A stretch of DNA of 37,456 nucleotides from the NCBI GenBank assembly GCA_944325835.1, contig CALVBO010000014.1, forward strand, positions 1-37,456, read 5' to 3'. Both the position numbers and the translations under genes were made by a program. This DNA comes from Candidatus Gastranaerophilales bacterium (GTDB taxonomy: Bacteria; Cyanobacteriota; Vampirovibrionia; Gastranaerophilales; Gastranaerophilaceae). Positions within the stretch are counted from its first letter, which is position 1. Every line of letters begins with the position of its first letter. Below are positions 21,664 through 30,610 of the stretch, one piece after another. The notes beneath the pieces are model-generated. The model ran no database searches. It worked only from the letters and a program-made list of their open reading frames with translations, and was not told where the DNA came from.

Positions 21664-22983
21664 CTATTTTAAATACCTTAAATAGATATAAACAGTGCTT
21701 ACAATTAAAGAAATAGCCACAACAATTACACCATATTTAAGAAATCTCATAAATGAAATCGGATGACCTTCTTTATAAGCGTTTTCAGAAACAATAACGT
21801 TAGCGGCAGCACCGATAATAGTCATGTTTCCGCCCAGACAAGCTCCGAGTGATAATGCCCACCAGAGAGGGAATGTGTAAGCTTCGCCCATTGTTTTTTC
21901 GATTTCAACAAGCATAGGCGCCATTGTCGCTGTATAAGGAATGTTGTCGATAACACCCGAAATTATACCGGAAGCCCACAGGATTATCATAGAAGTTGCA
22001 GCCTGACTGCCTTTAGTAACATCCAAAATCCATTGCGCCATAAGCTTAATACCGCCTGACGCTTCCAAACCGCCGATAATGATAAATAAACCGATGAAGA
22101 AAAATATTGTATTCCATTCAACATCTTTCAAAATATCATTCGGTTTTTCAAAAATAAGCAGGAAGCTTGCGCCCAGCATAGCAACGACACAGGTTTCAAG
22201 GTGAATCATATCATGAAGCATAAACCCTAAAATCACAAGTGCCAGCACAATTGTAGAGCGCAGCATAAGGTTTTTGTTGGTAATAGTGCCGGAATTATCA
22301 ATTTGAGCAACAGCATTCATTTTATCTTGATCTGCGTGTAATTTATTTTTAAAGACCAGTGCAAGAACAGATACAACAAAAAGTAAAATTATAACGACGA
22401 CGGGGGTCAATTCTTTTAAGAAATCCATAAAAGTAAGGCCGCCGGCGCTGCCGATAATAATATTTGGCGGGTCGCCGATAAGCGTTGCGGTTCCGCCGAT
22501 ATTTGATGCGAAAACTTCAGTTAAAAGGTATGGTACAGGATCAATTTCCAATTTTTTTGCAATAGCGAATGTAATAGGCATAATCAGGATTACTGTCGTT
22601 ACGTTATCAAGAAAAGCACTGACAAAAGCCGTAAAAATGCCTAATGCAAACAAAATTCTAACCGGATGCCCCTTGGTAAATTTCAAAAGTTCGTTGGCAA
22701 GCCAGTTAAAGACCCCGCTTTTGGTCGTAATTGCAACGATTATCATCATTGCGACCAGTAAAAATATTACGTTAAAATCAATAAAGTTTATAAAATAATT
22801 AGGATTAATCAATCCGTCAAGGGTTTTACTCTGGCTGACGAGTCCCAGAACTATAGTTATCGCACCGCCAAGAAGCGCTATTGTCATCTTAGGAATTTTT
22901 TCAAGTGCGATGAAAACGTAAGCCAGAAGCAGCAAACCCGCCGAAATACTAACGCTGTGTGAACTGATAAATTCGGCTATCAT
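21664..22983 (-). CDS. ArsB/NhaD-superfamily ion transporter
   Basis: 439-aa inner-membrane carrier with about eleven hydrophobic segments. It fits the ArsB/NhaD ion-transporter superfamily: two inverted halves with SAFLDNVTTVILIMPIT and SGVIDNIPYTATMAPM, and GGTATLIGDPPN, GGNMTIIGAAANV. The paired DN motifs suggest Na+/H+ antiport or anion export. AAAGGAG lies within the end of the OadG-like gene, and the two overlap by 4 bases (ATGA). The neighbouring sodium-linked genes favour sodium rather than arsenite; no ars gene is present. Substrate is not proven. Confidence 0.9.
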   Translation of the reverse strand: MIAEFISSHSVSISAGLLLLAYVFIALEKIPKMTIALLGGAITIVLGLVSQSKTLDGLINPNYFINFIDFNVIFLLVAMMIIVAITTKSGVFNWLANELLKFTKGHPVRILFALGIFTAFVSAFLDNVTTVILIMPITFAIAKKLEIDPVPYLLTEVFASNIGGTATLIGDPPNIIIGSAGGLTFMDFLKELTPVVVIILLFVVSVLALVFKNKLHADQDKMNAVAQIDNSGTITNKNLMLRSTIVLALVILGFMLHDMIHLETCVVAMLGASFLLIFEKPNDILKDVEWNTIFFFIGLFIIIGGLEASGGIKLMAQWILDVTKGSQAATSMIILWASGIISGVIDNIPYTATMAPMLVEIEKTMGEAYTFPLWWALSLGACLGGNMTIIGAAANVIVSENAYKEGHPISFMRFLKYGVIVVAISLIVSTVYIYLRYLK

Positions 22984-23231
22984 GCTCTGCTCCTTTCAGC
23001 GACAGCACATGCTATTGCTACTGCTATTTCTTCATTATTGTCATTTTTTGCAGTTTTTTTCTTTGAAACATATTTATCTTCTTCAACTTCTTCAGGCATA
23101 AATTTATTTATAAATCCCAGCACTTTTGTTGACAGTTCCATTGCGTAAACCATTACCCACAGGAACAGAAAAACAATACCCATGCCGATAATCATAATAA
23201 GACAGCCTGTCTTAAATAATTCTAAGTCCAT
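22980..23231 (-). CDS. OadG-like small subunit of a sodium-pumping decarboxylase
   Basis: 83-aa protein starting MDLELFKTG. One transmembrane helix (LIMIIGMGIVFLFLWVMVYAM), a charged linker with EEVEED and KKK, and a C-terminal EEIAVAIACAVAE match the gamma-chain pattern of oxaloacetate/methylmalonyl-CoA decarboxylase pumps. That chain normally anchors the alpha and beta subunits, neither of which is in this window. The start at 23231 is preferred to 23249 because AGGAG precedes it. The gene overlaps the transporter gene by 4 bases, an unusual partner. Confidence 0.75.
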   Translation of the reverse strand: MDLELFKTGCLIMIIGMGIVFLFLWVMVYAMELSTKVLGFINKFMPEEVEEDKYVSKKKTAKNDNNEEIAVAIACAVAERSRA

Positions 23232-23240
23232 TATTTTTCT

Positions 23241-23280
23241 CCTATTCAATTAACATGTACAAACGTCAAAATTGAATAGG
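23241..23280. promoter_or_regulatory. Inverted repeat covering the OadG-like ribosome-binding site
   Basis: CCTATTCAATT (23241-23251) and AATTGAATAGG (23270-23280) are perfect 11-bp arms, 18 bases apart. In the minus-strand mRNA the arm nearer the gene, AATTGAATAGG, runs into AG to form the AGGAG ribosome-binding site of the OadG-like gene. The hairpin would hide part of that site, suggesting translational control. Confidence 0.6.
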
Positions 23281-23284
23281 ATTA

Positions 23285-23659
23285 TTAAGGTGCTCTGGCG
23301 CAAATCTCATTTTTTAAATATGGAGATATATTATGAGAATTGCTGTTACTTAAATTATTATGTTTAGTATTAAAAATTTGCTGTAGTGATTTATTTTGCG
23401 GGCATGCTCTATCTAATGAGCCGCTCATGAAAATATTTTTTTTGTCCTTTAAAACTGTAATTTCACACGAAAGGCTGTTAGGAGCAACAATGTAAGCACC
23501 GGAATTTTGAAGCTTTATATATAATTCTTCGGCTGCCGGTACTGCTGCGGTCGAAAGATATACATCCGCGTTAGAAAGCTCTGCACTTTGTACACCAGAG
23601 TTCAGTGACATTAAGAAAAAATAAAAAATTATAAATAATAATTTAACAAACTTTTTCAC
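23285..23659 (-). CDS. Secreted hypothetical protein, 124 aa
   Basis: GTG start followed by a clear signal peptide (KKFVKLLFIIFYFFLMSLNSGVQSA), with likely cleavage near residue 26. The mature part is about 98 residues with three cysteines (in SLSCEI, RACPQ and EICAR), rich in Asn and Ser towards the C-terminus. No family is recognised. It is expected in the periplasm or outside the cell. It is the first gene of the minus-strand group and ends just before the inverted repeat at 23241-23280. Confidence 0.75.
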   Translation of the reverse strand: MKKFVKLLFIIFYFFLMSLNSGVQSAELSNADVYLSTAAVPAAEELYIKLQNSGAYIVAPNSLSCEITVLKDKKNIFMSGSLDRACPQNKSLQQIFNTKHNNLSNSNSHNISPYLKNEICARAP

Positions 23660-23790
23660 ACCAGTATTTTAACATAAAAACAAAAATCAATTAATTTAAT
23701 AAAAATTTAGCAATCTCAACGTTCAGCAAATTCAATAACCGTCATATTTATGCCTAAATTTTTCTGTACAGACAGAGAAAGGCGGGCATT

Positions 23791-24333
23791 ATGAACATAG
23801 TAGAACCAATCAGAAGCAAAATTGATTTAGAAAGAATTGAAACTGCGCTGGAAAAACAAAACTTAAGAGATTTACTGTTTTTTGTAATGGGCACAAACAG
23901 CGGACTAAGAATTTCAGACATTCTAAGCCTGAATGTAGAGGACGTCAGGGATAAAACCCATATTACAATAAGAGAAAAGAAAACAAAAAAATATAAAAAA
24001 TTTCCTATAAACGAAAAGCTTAAAATTTTAATCAAAAGACATACAGAAAATCGAAAGAAGTCAGAACCGCTGTTTAAAACTATTTATGATAACCGGCTTG
24101 ACCGACATCAGGCCTACAGGATTATAAACAGTGTATGCAATGAACTCGGAATAAATTATAAGATCGGAACGCATTCTCTAAGAAAAACTTTCGGCTATCA
24201 CCACTATATGAAATTCAAAGATATCGCCATTTTACAAAAAATTCTGAACCATTCTTCAACCTCCATAACCCTGCGCTATATAGGAATTGAACAGGACAGA
24301 ATTGATGAAAGCTATATGAATTTTATATTGTAA
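23791..24333 (+). CDS. Compact tyrosine recombinase (phage-integrase family)
   Basis: 180 aa holding only the catalytic domain. Residues of the active set are visible: R in SGLRISD (near 39), a lysine in the KKTKKYK beta-hairpin, HSLRKTFG (His and Arg near 128-131), LNHSS (His near 152) and the nucleophile Tyr in LRYIGIE (near 162). There is no N-terminal core-binding domain, unlike XerC/D. GAAAGGCGGG precedes the ATG. It stands directly before the polysaccharide cluster. It could be an integrase remnant or an invertase acting on a nearby site. The ten-base inverted repeat 23701-23710/23754-23763 lies just upstream. Confidence 0.88.
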   Translation: MNIVEPIRSKIDLERIETALEKQNLRDLLFFVMGTNSGLRISDILSLNVEDVRDKTHITIREKKTKKYKKFPINEKLKILIKRHTENRKKSEPLFKTIYDNRLDRHQAYRIINSVCNELGINYKIGTHSLRKTFGYHHYMKFKDIAILQKILNHSSTSITLRYIGIEQDRIDESYMNFIL

Positions 24334-24463
24334 AAATTCGGCTGATATCAATAGTTTTCACCGCATAATAAATCTTAATATATATATTTAAATAAGTATC
24401 TTTATGTTATAGTACAATTAATTCAACGTTTTGAATATTTTGTTGAACGCTTTAGGAGAAGTA

Positions 24464-25453
24464 ATGACGAGAGTATCAGTAATTATACCTGTCTATAATG
24501 TCGAAAAATACCTCGAAAAATGTTTGGGAAGTTTGATTAATCAAAGCTTAACAGATATTGAGTTTATCTGTATCAACGACGGGTCTACTGATAATTCGTT
24601 AGAAATCCTCAACCGCTATGCAGCTAAAGATAAAAGGTTTACGGTTATATCACAGGAAAACCGGGGGCAAGGCGTTGCGCGTAACAAAGGTCTGGAAGTC
24701 GCAAAAGGGGAATATATCGGCTTTGTGGATCCTGATGACTGGGTTGAACCTAACATGTTTGAAACACTTTACAACAAAGCGAAAGAATTCAATCTGGACA
24801 TAGCCGAGTGTAACTATACGGATTATTATGAGGGCTCACAACCGCCAAGCAAATGGCAGACCAGATTTGTAACAAAAAAAGTTTTTAACTGGCGCAATAA
24901 TAAATCTTATCTCTTTGCACATCCGGTTGCAGTCTGGAATAAACTTTTCAAAACAGAACTTCTACAGAAAAACAATATTAAATTCTCAAACGGGAAATGC
25001 GGAGAAGACCATAACTTTACAATACCTGCACGGCTTTTTGCACAACGGGTTATGCTGTGTGACGAGTATTTGTACAATTACTTAACAAGAGATAATACTG
25101 ATACACGAAACGTTTCAATTAATAATTTCAACATCATCTACTTTATAAAATCAATCAAAGATTTATTAATTCAACAAAATGTTTATCAGGATGTCAAAAA
25201 AGAATTTGCCAAATATGAATCACTATATCTTTCACTCCACTACAAACGTACACCTATAGAAAAACAGAAGGAATTTGCAGAATATATAAAGACCTATCTG
25301 TCAGATAGTGAATATAAACTTTTTACAAAACGCTTGACCGCAAAACATTCTCATTTAATGGAAAATGTTTTCTCAATTAAAAATGAATATACCAACGGTC
25401 AAAAGGTTAAGGTCATAACACTATTCGGGAATAATTTCAGGAGGGCATTATGA
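24464..25453 (+). CDS. Family 2 glycosyltransferase
   Basis: 329 aa, GT-A fold, transferring an activated sugar during surface polysaccharide assembly; probably cytoplasmic, membrane-associated. VSVIIPVYNVEKYLEKCL at 5-22, NDGSTDNS, and the metal-binding FVDPDDW at about 89-95 are the family markers. AGGAG 5 bases before the ATG fixes the start. It is the first gene of a cluster in which each gene overlaps or nearly abuts the next. Sugar specificity cannot be predicted. The C-terminus ends in a short basic tail (LFGNNFRRAL). Confidence 0.9.
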   Translation: MTRVSVIIPVYNVEKYLEKCLGSLINQSLTDIEFICINDGSTDNSLEILNRYAAKDKRFTVISQENRGQGVARNKGLEVAKGEYIGFVDPDDWVEPNMFETLYNKAKEFNLDIAECNYTDYYEGSQPPSKWQTRFVTKKVFNWRNNKSYLFAHPVAVWNKLFKTELLQKNNIKFSNGKCGEDHNFTIPARLFAQRVMLCDEYLYNYLTRDNTDTRNVSINNFNIIYFIKSIKDLLIQQNVYQDVKKEFAKYESLYLSLHYKRTPIEKQKEFAEYIKTYLSDSEYKLFTKRLTAKHSHLMENVFSIKNEYTNGQKVKVITLFGNNFRRAL

Positions 25454-26265
25454 AGGTATTAATACTGGCGGGCGGCCTGGGCACGAGATTGGGCGAAGAA
25501 ACCGGCACTAAACCTAAACCTATGGTCGAAATCGGCGGATACCCTATTCTCTGGCATATTATGAAAATCTACTCACACTACGGTTTTAATGACTTTGTTA
25601 TCTTAACAGGTTACAAATCCCATATTATTAAAGACTACTTTGTTCATTATTATCAAAGATACTCAGATATCACAGTCGATATGAGAACAAACTCCGTTGA
25701 ACTTCACAAAATGCGCACAGAACCGTGGCGGGTTACGATGCTCTACACCGGACAAAACACCATGACCGGAGGACGTATTAAAAAAGCTCAAGAATATGTT
25801 GGCGATGAGCCATTCCTTCTCACCTACGGCGACGGCGTCGCTAATGTTAATATCTCTGATTTAGTCGATTTCCACAAAAAATCGGGTAAATTTATGACCA
25901 TGACATCCGTTCAGCCGTCAGGAAGATTCGGGGCACTTAATATCTCTCAGGACAACACTATTACCTCCTTCACGGAAAAACCTAAAGGTGACGGCAACTG
26001 GATCAACGGCGGATTTTTCGTTTGCGAGCCGGAAGTTTTTGATTTCATTGAACCAAACAACCCTATGGAAATATTTGAGAGAAAACCACTTGAAAGTATC
26101 GCAAATGCTGGTCAACTCGTTGCATATAAACACAGCGGTTTCTGGCGGCCAATGGATACCCTCCGCGACAAAATTGAACTCGATGAAATGTGGACATCCG
26201 GCTCCGCTCCGTGGAAAGTTTGGGATTCCCAAAACGCTTTCGTTAGTCTGGCAGGAAAGGTCTAA
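25450..26265 (+). CDS. rfbF: Glucose-1-phosphate cytidylyltransferase (RfbF)
   Basis: Forms CDP-glucose from CTP and glucose-1-phosphate, entry to CDP-deoxyhexoses. 271 aa. The N-terminal nucleotide loop is LAGGLGTRLGEETGTKPKPM, which is typical of RfbF (GEET-x-x-KPKPM). YGDGVANV and ERKPLESIA follow. AGGAGG precedes the ATG, and it overlaps the previous gene by 4 bases. It works with the dehydratase encoded two genes downstream. Confidence 0.95.
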   Translation: MKVLILAGGLGTRLGEETGTKPKPMVEIGGYPILWHIMKIYSHYGFNDFVILTGYKSHIIKDYFVHYYQRYSDITVDMRTNSVELHKMRTEPWRVTMLYTGQNTMTGGRIKKAQEYVGDEPFLLTYGDGVANVNISDLVDFHKKSGKFMTMTSVQPSGRFGALNISQDNTITSFTEKPKGDGNWINGGFFVCEPEVFDFIEPNNPMEIFERKPLESIANAGQLVAYKHSGFWRPMDTLRDKIELDEMWTSGSAPWKVWDSQNAFVSLAGKV

Positions 26266-26267
26266 CT

Positions 26268-27167
26268 ATGAATAATAAAGTTCTTATCACGGGCGGCACC
26301 GGATTTATAGGGAAAAATGTCGTCAATGAATTAATCAATAGAGGTTATGAAGTCCATTCACTTGTCTATCCTCCGTTTGCACCGGAACAAAAAGGGCTTG
26401 TTCAGTATGAAATGAATTTGCTCGATTTCAACACGCTTGATACGTTCTTTAAAAATCATTCCTTTGAAAACCTCATTCACCTCGCATGGTACGTAGGGCC
26501 TAAATGCCACGTCCACGATTTAAATCTTGATTGGACTATCGCGACACTTAACCTTTTAAAATTCTTTAAGGAAAGCGGCGGTAAAAAATTCTTAGGCGCC
26601 GGAACTATTTCGGAATACGAATACAAATACGGCTATCTGGTTGAGGACCAAACCCCGACAGATCCGCAAACACTTTATGGCAACAGTAAAAATGCTATAT
26701 TTAATATTGCAAAAGTTTATTGCAAGCAAAATAATATTGAATTTAAATGGCCAAGAATTTTTAACCTTTACGGGCCTGCGGAAAAACCGCAGCGGTTAAT
26801 GCCGTCTGTTATCAACTCATGTCTTAAAGGCGAAGATGTTAAAGTCAGCGACTGTCTTAAATTCCAAGACTATCTGCACGTCGAAGACACTGCTCGCGGT
26901 ATCGTAGATGTATTTGAATCAGATATTCAGGGGGCCGTCAATATCTGTTCGGGTAAACCAGTACAACTCAGAACTATCGTCGAAAAAATAGCCGAACTGA
27001 CAAACTTTAAAGGCAATATCCTATGGGGCGCTATACCCGCTGCCTTCGGAGATGATTTAGTTGCCGGAAACAATGAAAAATTAAAATCAACCGGCTGGAA
27101 GCCAAAATATGATTTAGATTCAGGTTTAGTACAAACAATTAACTGGTGGAGAAATAATAATGTCTAA
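26268..27167 (+). CDS. NAD-dependent sugar epimerase/reductase (extended SDR)
   Basis: 299 aa, extended short-chain dehydrogenase. The N-terminal motif is TGGTGFIG; catalytic Tyr-Lys lies in YGNSK, with Ser in GTISEYE. WPRIFNLYGP and a C-terminal SGWKPKYD-like ending fit NDP-sugar enzymes. Its position between rfbF and rfbG suggests it reduces or epimerises CDP-4-keto-6-deoxyglucose, as RfbJ-type synthases do. Because no RfbH-like 3-dehydratase is present, the product may be a 6-deoxyhexose rather than a 3,6-dideoxyhexose. That is an inference. It overlaps rfbG by 8 bases. Confidence 0.85.
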   Translation: MNNKVLITGGTGFIGKNVVNELINRGYEVHSLVYPPFAPEQKGLVQYEMNLLDFNTLDTFFKNHSFENLIHLAWYVGPKCHVHDLNLDWTIATLNLLKFFKESGGKKFLGAGTISEYEYKYGYLVEDQTPTDPQTLYGNSKNAIFNIAKVYCKQNNIEFKWPRIFNLYGPAEKPQRLMPSVINSCLKGEDVKVSDCLKFQDYLHVEDTARGIVDVFESDIQGAVNICSGKPVQLRTIVEKIAELTNFKGNILWGAIPAAFGDDLVAGNNEKLKSTGWKPKYDLDSGLVQTINWWRNNNV

Positions 27168-28254
27168 TTTTAACAATGTTTATGCAGGAAAAACAGTATT
27201 AGTCACCGGCCACACCGGCTTTAAAGGAAGCTGGCTTTCTATCTGGCTTACAATGCTGGGGGCAAAGGTCGTCGGATATGCACTGGAACCATACAGTGAA
27301 CGCGGAAACTACAAGGCTTCACACCTTGAAAAACATCTTTTTGCAGATGTTAAAGGAGATGTGCGCGACAGCAAAAAGTTAGAAGAAACAATAGAAAAGT
27401 ATAAGCCGGAAGTTATTTTCCACCTCGCGGCCCAAGCTCTTGTCAGAACTGCCTATGCTAACCCTAAATATACCTACGAAACCAACGTTATGGGCTCATT
27501 AAATATTCTTGAAGCCGTCAGAAAATTCGACTGCATTAAAACAGTAGTTATGATTACCTCCGACAAGTGTTACGAAAACGTCGAACAAATCTGGGGCTAC
27601 AAAGAAACCGACAGAATGGGCGGATATGACCCGTACTCCTCTTCAAAAGGATGTGCGGAACTTATGATTTCTTCCTACAGAAATTCCTACTTCAACCCGA
27701 AAGACTATTCAAAACACGGCAAAGCCGTGGCCTCTGTCAGAGCCGGAAACGTAATCGGCGGTGGCGACTGGTCGGATAACCGTTTAATCCCTGACTGCAT
27801 TCGCTTCATTGAAGAAGGTAAGGATATTGAAATCCGCTCCCCTAAAGCAACCCGTCCGTGGGAACACGTTCTGGAACCTTTAAGCGGATACCTTAGAGTC
27901 GGACAAAAGTTAATAGAAGAACCTGTTAAATATTCAGAAGGTTTCAACTTCGGCCCGCCTATTGAGTGCAACAAAACCGTCTGGGAAGTGGTAGAGTATC
28001 TTGTTAAATACTACGGCAAAGGTAAAGTCGTTGACGTTTCAGGTCAGGAAATGGTTCACGAAAACACATTATTAAGTCTTGATGTCACCAAGGCCTATAG
28101 AATGCTTCAATGGAAAGCTATGTTAAATCTCAAAGAAGCTATAGAATTTACCGTTGACTGGTACAAAGAAGCTCTCCACTCCGACGACATGTTCGATTTC
28201 TGCAAAAAACAAATTCAAGCGCACACGGATAAAGGATATCTATGGGAACTGTAA
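27160..28254 (+). CDS. rfbG: CDP-glucose 4,6-dehydratase (RfbG)
   Basis: Converts CDP-glucose to CDP-4-keto-6-deoxyglucose, NAD-dependent. 364 aa. VTGHTGFKGSWLSIWL near 14-29 is the characteristic RfbG form of the Rossmann motif; HLAAQALVR, the catalytic YDPYSSSKG and SVRAGNVIGGGDW also match. GGAG precedes the ATG. It overlaps both neighbours, so translation is probably coupled. Together with rfbF it defines a CDP-deoxysugar branch. Confidence 0.96.
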   Translation: MSNFNNVYAGKTVLVTGHTGFKGSWLSIWLTMLGAKVVGYALEPYSERGNYKASHLEKHLFADVKGDVRDSKKLEETIEKYKPEVIFHLAAQALVRTAYANPKYTYETNVMGSLNILEAVRKFDCIKTVVMITSDKCYENVEQIWGYKETDRMGGYDPYSSSKGCAELMISSYRNSYFNPKDYSKHGKAVASVRAGNVIGGGDWSDNRLIPDCIRFIEEGKDIEIRSPKATRPWEHVLEPLSGYLRVGQKLIEEPVKYSEGFNFGPPIECNKTVWEVVEYLVKYYGKGKVVDVSGQEMVHENTLLSLDVTKAYRMLQWKAMLNLKEAIEFTVDWYKEALHSDDMFDFCKKQIQAHTDKGYLWEL

Positions 28255-29528
28255 TTTTAGGAAGCGGAATAGCCGGCATATCTGCCGGATATCACTTAGA
28301 AAAAGAAGGAGAATCAGTCGTTATTTATGAAAAAAATAACGACTGGGGCGGGTTGTGCGGAAATTTCACAATCAACGGATTTCGATTTGACAAGTTTGTA
28401 CATTTTACTTTCGCGCCGGATGATTATATAATAAATATCTTTGAAGAATCATCTCCGACTTATCCTCATCCGCCGGTTTCCTACAACTACCGGAACGGTT
28501 ACTGGCTCAAACATCCGGCTCAAAATAACCTGCACCCGCTCCCTGTGGATGAGAAAGTTAAAATCATTGAAGATTTTATCAACCGTCCGCAAAAAGATAT
28601 TTCTGAAATTGAAAACTATGAAGAATGGCTTCGCGTCCAATACGGAAACTGCTTTGCCGAGAATTTTCCGTTCAAATACACCCGTAAATACTGGGGGGTA
28701 GAGCCAAAAGAACTCGAAACCAAATGGGTCGGCAACAGATTACACGTGCCGCCTTTAAGTGAAGTTCTGCGAGGGTCTTACGAGGAGCAGACCGAAAATT
28801 TCTATTACACAAAGTTTATGAAATATCCTAAAAAAGGCGGCTTCCGCTCAATTCTCAATAACTGCCGCAAAGGACTGGATATTCGTTTTAACAAAGAAGT
28901 CGTCAAAATTAATCCGCAAGAAAAAACTGTAACCTTCAAAGACGGAACAAGCGCAAAATACACAAGGTTAATATCCTCGCTTCCGCTGCCGGAAATCGTA
29001 AAGATGATAGACGGAATTCCGCCTGAAGTTAAAGAAGCAGGTCAAAAATTAATGCACACATCAGGCTATATGGTGTCACTCGGATTTAAGCGTCCGGATG
29101 TCGCAAAACATCTCTGGTTCTATATCTATGACGAGGATATTTTACCGGCAAGAGTTTATTCGCCAAATCTCAAATCTGCGGACAACGTACCGGAAGGCTG
29201 CAGCTCTTTACAGGCGGAAATCTTCTTCTCTAACAAAGCCAAAATTCCACCGGCAGACGACGTATTGAAAAATACAATCGAAAAATTGGTCAAAATGGGT
29301 CTGTTTAGAGAAGAAGAGATTGCTGTAAAAGATATTCGATTTGAAAAGTATGCAAACGTAATTTTTGACAAAGATATTTACAAAAACAGAATGATAGTTC
29401 TGGATTATCTGAACAAAGTTAGAATAGAAAGCATCGGAAGATTCGGCAAGTGGGAATACTTCTGGACTCATCAGGCGTTCCAGGATGGGAGAAGGTCTGC
29501 AGATTTACTAAAAGGATGTGCAGGATGA
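28242..29528 (+). CDS. FAD-dependent oxidoreductase, UDP-galactopyranose mutase-like
   Basis: 428 aa. The FAD-binding GxGxxG motif is ILGSGIAGISAGYHL (5-19), followed by GGLCGNF and RFDKFVHF. The C-terminal SIGRFGKWEYFWTHQAFQDG resembles the UDP-galactopyranose mutase / protoporphyrinogen-oxidase-like group found in polysaccharide loci. The likely role is isomerisation or oxidation of an NDP-sugar. AAAGGA lies before the ATG; it overlaps rfbG by 13 bases and the next gene by 4. A true mutase cannot be asserted from motifs alone. Confidence 0.8.
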   Translation: MGTVILGSGIAGISAGYHLEKEGESVVIYEKNNDWGGLCGNFTINGFRFDKFVHFTFAPDDYIINIFEESSPTYPHPPVSYNYRNGYWLKHPAQNNLHPLPVDEKVKIIEDFINRPQKDISEIENYEEWLRVQYGNCFAENFPFKYTRKYWGVEPKELETKWVGNRLHVPPLSEVLRGSYEEQTENFYYTKFMKYPKKGGFRSILNNCRKGLDIRFNKEVVKINPQEKTVTFKDGTSAKYTRLISSLPLPEIVKMIDGIPPEVKEAGQKLMHTSGYMVSLGFKRPDVAKHLWFYIYDEDILPARVYSPNLKSADNVPEGCSSLQAEIFFSNKAKIPPADDVLKNTIEKLVKMGLFREEEIAVKDIRFEKYANVIFDKDIYKNRMIVLDYLNKVRIESIGRFGKWEYFWTHQAFQDGRRSADLLKGCAG

Positions 29529-30607
29529 ACAAAAGTACCCCAAAAGTTTCAATAATAATTCCGATTTGGAATACGGAAAAATATCTTGAAAAATGCTTGG
29601 AAAGTATTGTGAACCAGACATTAAAAGATATTGAAATCATTTGTGTCAATAACGGCTCAACAGATTCCAGCGTACAAATAGTCGAACAGTACGCCCAAAA
29701 GGATTCCAGAATTAAACTTGTCACAATTAAACACTTAGGCGTGTCCGGAGCCAGAAATGCAGGAATTGCAGAAGCAACGGCCCCATATCTTACATTTGTC
29801 GATTCAGATGATTGGATTGAACCGGAAGCTTATAAGACTGCCGTTAAATACTTTGAAGATCCGAAGATAGATATTGTCTGCTGGGGCGCAAAAGTAATAA
29901 CAGAAAACTCTAAATGTAACCCTGAATATATTAATGGTGCATTACAATATCACAAAATCAGACTCAAGGGTAAAAAAGAATTAAATAACAATACCATACT
30001 CCGCAATACCGTCTGCGTATGGAATAAATTGTTTAAAACCGATATCATCAGAGCCAACAACATAAAATTCCCTGAAGGTGTCGAACTGGAAGATAACTCT
30101 TTCTACTATACATACATTGTCAACTGCAAATATGGTTATTTCATAAATAAATATCTTTATAATTACCTGCAGCGTGAGAATTCGCTTCTGCAAGATATTC
30201 AATCACAGAAATTGAATATCATCGCACCACATATACAAAATCTTAAATTCATCATAGATTACTATAAAAACAAAAATCTTCTGTCAGATAAAATCCCTTT
30301 ATTATTGGAGCTTTTCAACAGATACTTAGATATGGATATTGCCTGGACTACAGAACAAAATCACAGTATGGTCCTAAGCATGGCCGCAGCTCTTGCCGAT
30401 GAAATCCCGCTATCAAAAACGCAATGCTCTCTTGTAAAAAATCTTCAGGAGAGAAACTACCAAGAAGTGCTTAAAATTATCAACAACAAACCCGAAAAAA
30501 TCTGGGGAAATAAAATTTTTGTACTTTACCGGAAAAATAACGGTATGTATCAATTAAACATGTTAAACAAGAAAATACTTAAATTTAAACTTAAAAGGAA
30601 GGGTTAA
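29525..30607 (+). CDS. Family 2 glycosyltransferase
   Basis: 360 aa, GT-A fold. VSIIIPIWNTEKYLEKCLESIVNQ, NNGSTDSS and FVDSDDW are present. The start at 29525 gives an ATGA overlap with the upstream gene and a conventional N-terminus. The product is very similar in its first 110 residues to the other GT2 proteins here, but diverges later. The basic C-terminal tail (KILKFKLKRKG) may bind the membrane. The acceptor is unknown. Confidence 0.9.
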   Translation: MNKSTPKVSIIIPIWNTEKYLEKCLESIVNQTLKDIEIICVNNGSTDSSVQIVEQYAQKDSRIKLVTIKHLGVSGARNAGIAEATAPYLTFVDSDDWIEPEAYKTAVKYFEDPKIDIVCWGAKVITENSKCNPEYINGALQYHKIRLKGKKELNNNTILRNTVCVWNKLFKTDIIRANNIKFPEGVELEDNSFYYTYIVNCKYGYFINKYLYNYLQRENSLLQDIQSQKLNIIAPHIQNLKFIIDYYKNKNLLSDKIPLLLELFNRYLDMDIAWTTEQNHSMVLSMAAALADEIPLSKTQCSLVKNLQERNYQEVLKIINNKPEKIWGNKIFVLYRKNNGMYQLNMLNKKILKFKLKRKG

Positions 30608-30610
30608 ATA

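Noticed and set aside
21664-22983. Arsenite efflux pump ArsB
   Set aside because: The superfamily fits, but there is no arsR, arsC or arsA nearby and the neighbours are sodium-linked, so the substrate was left open.
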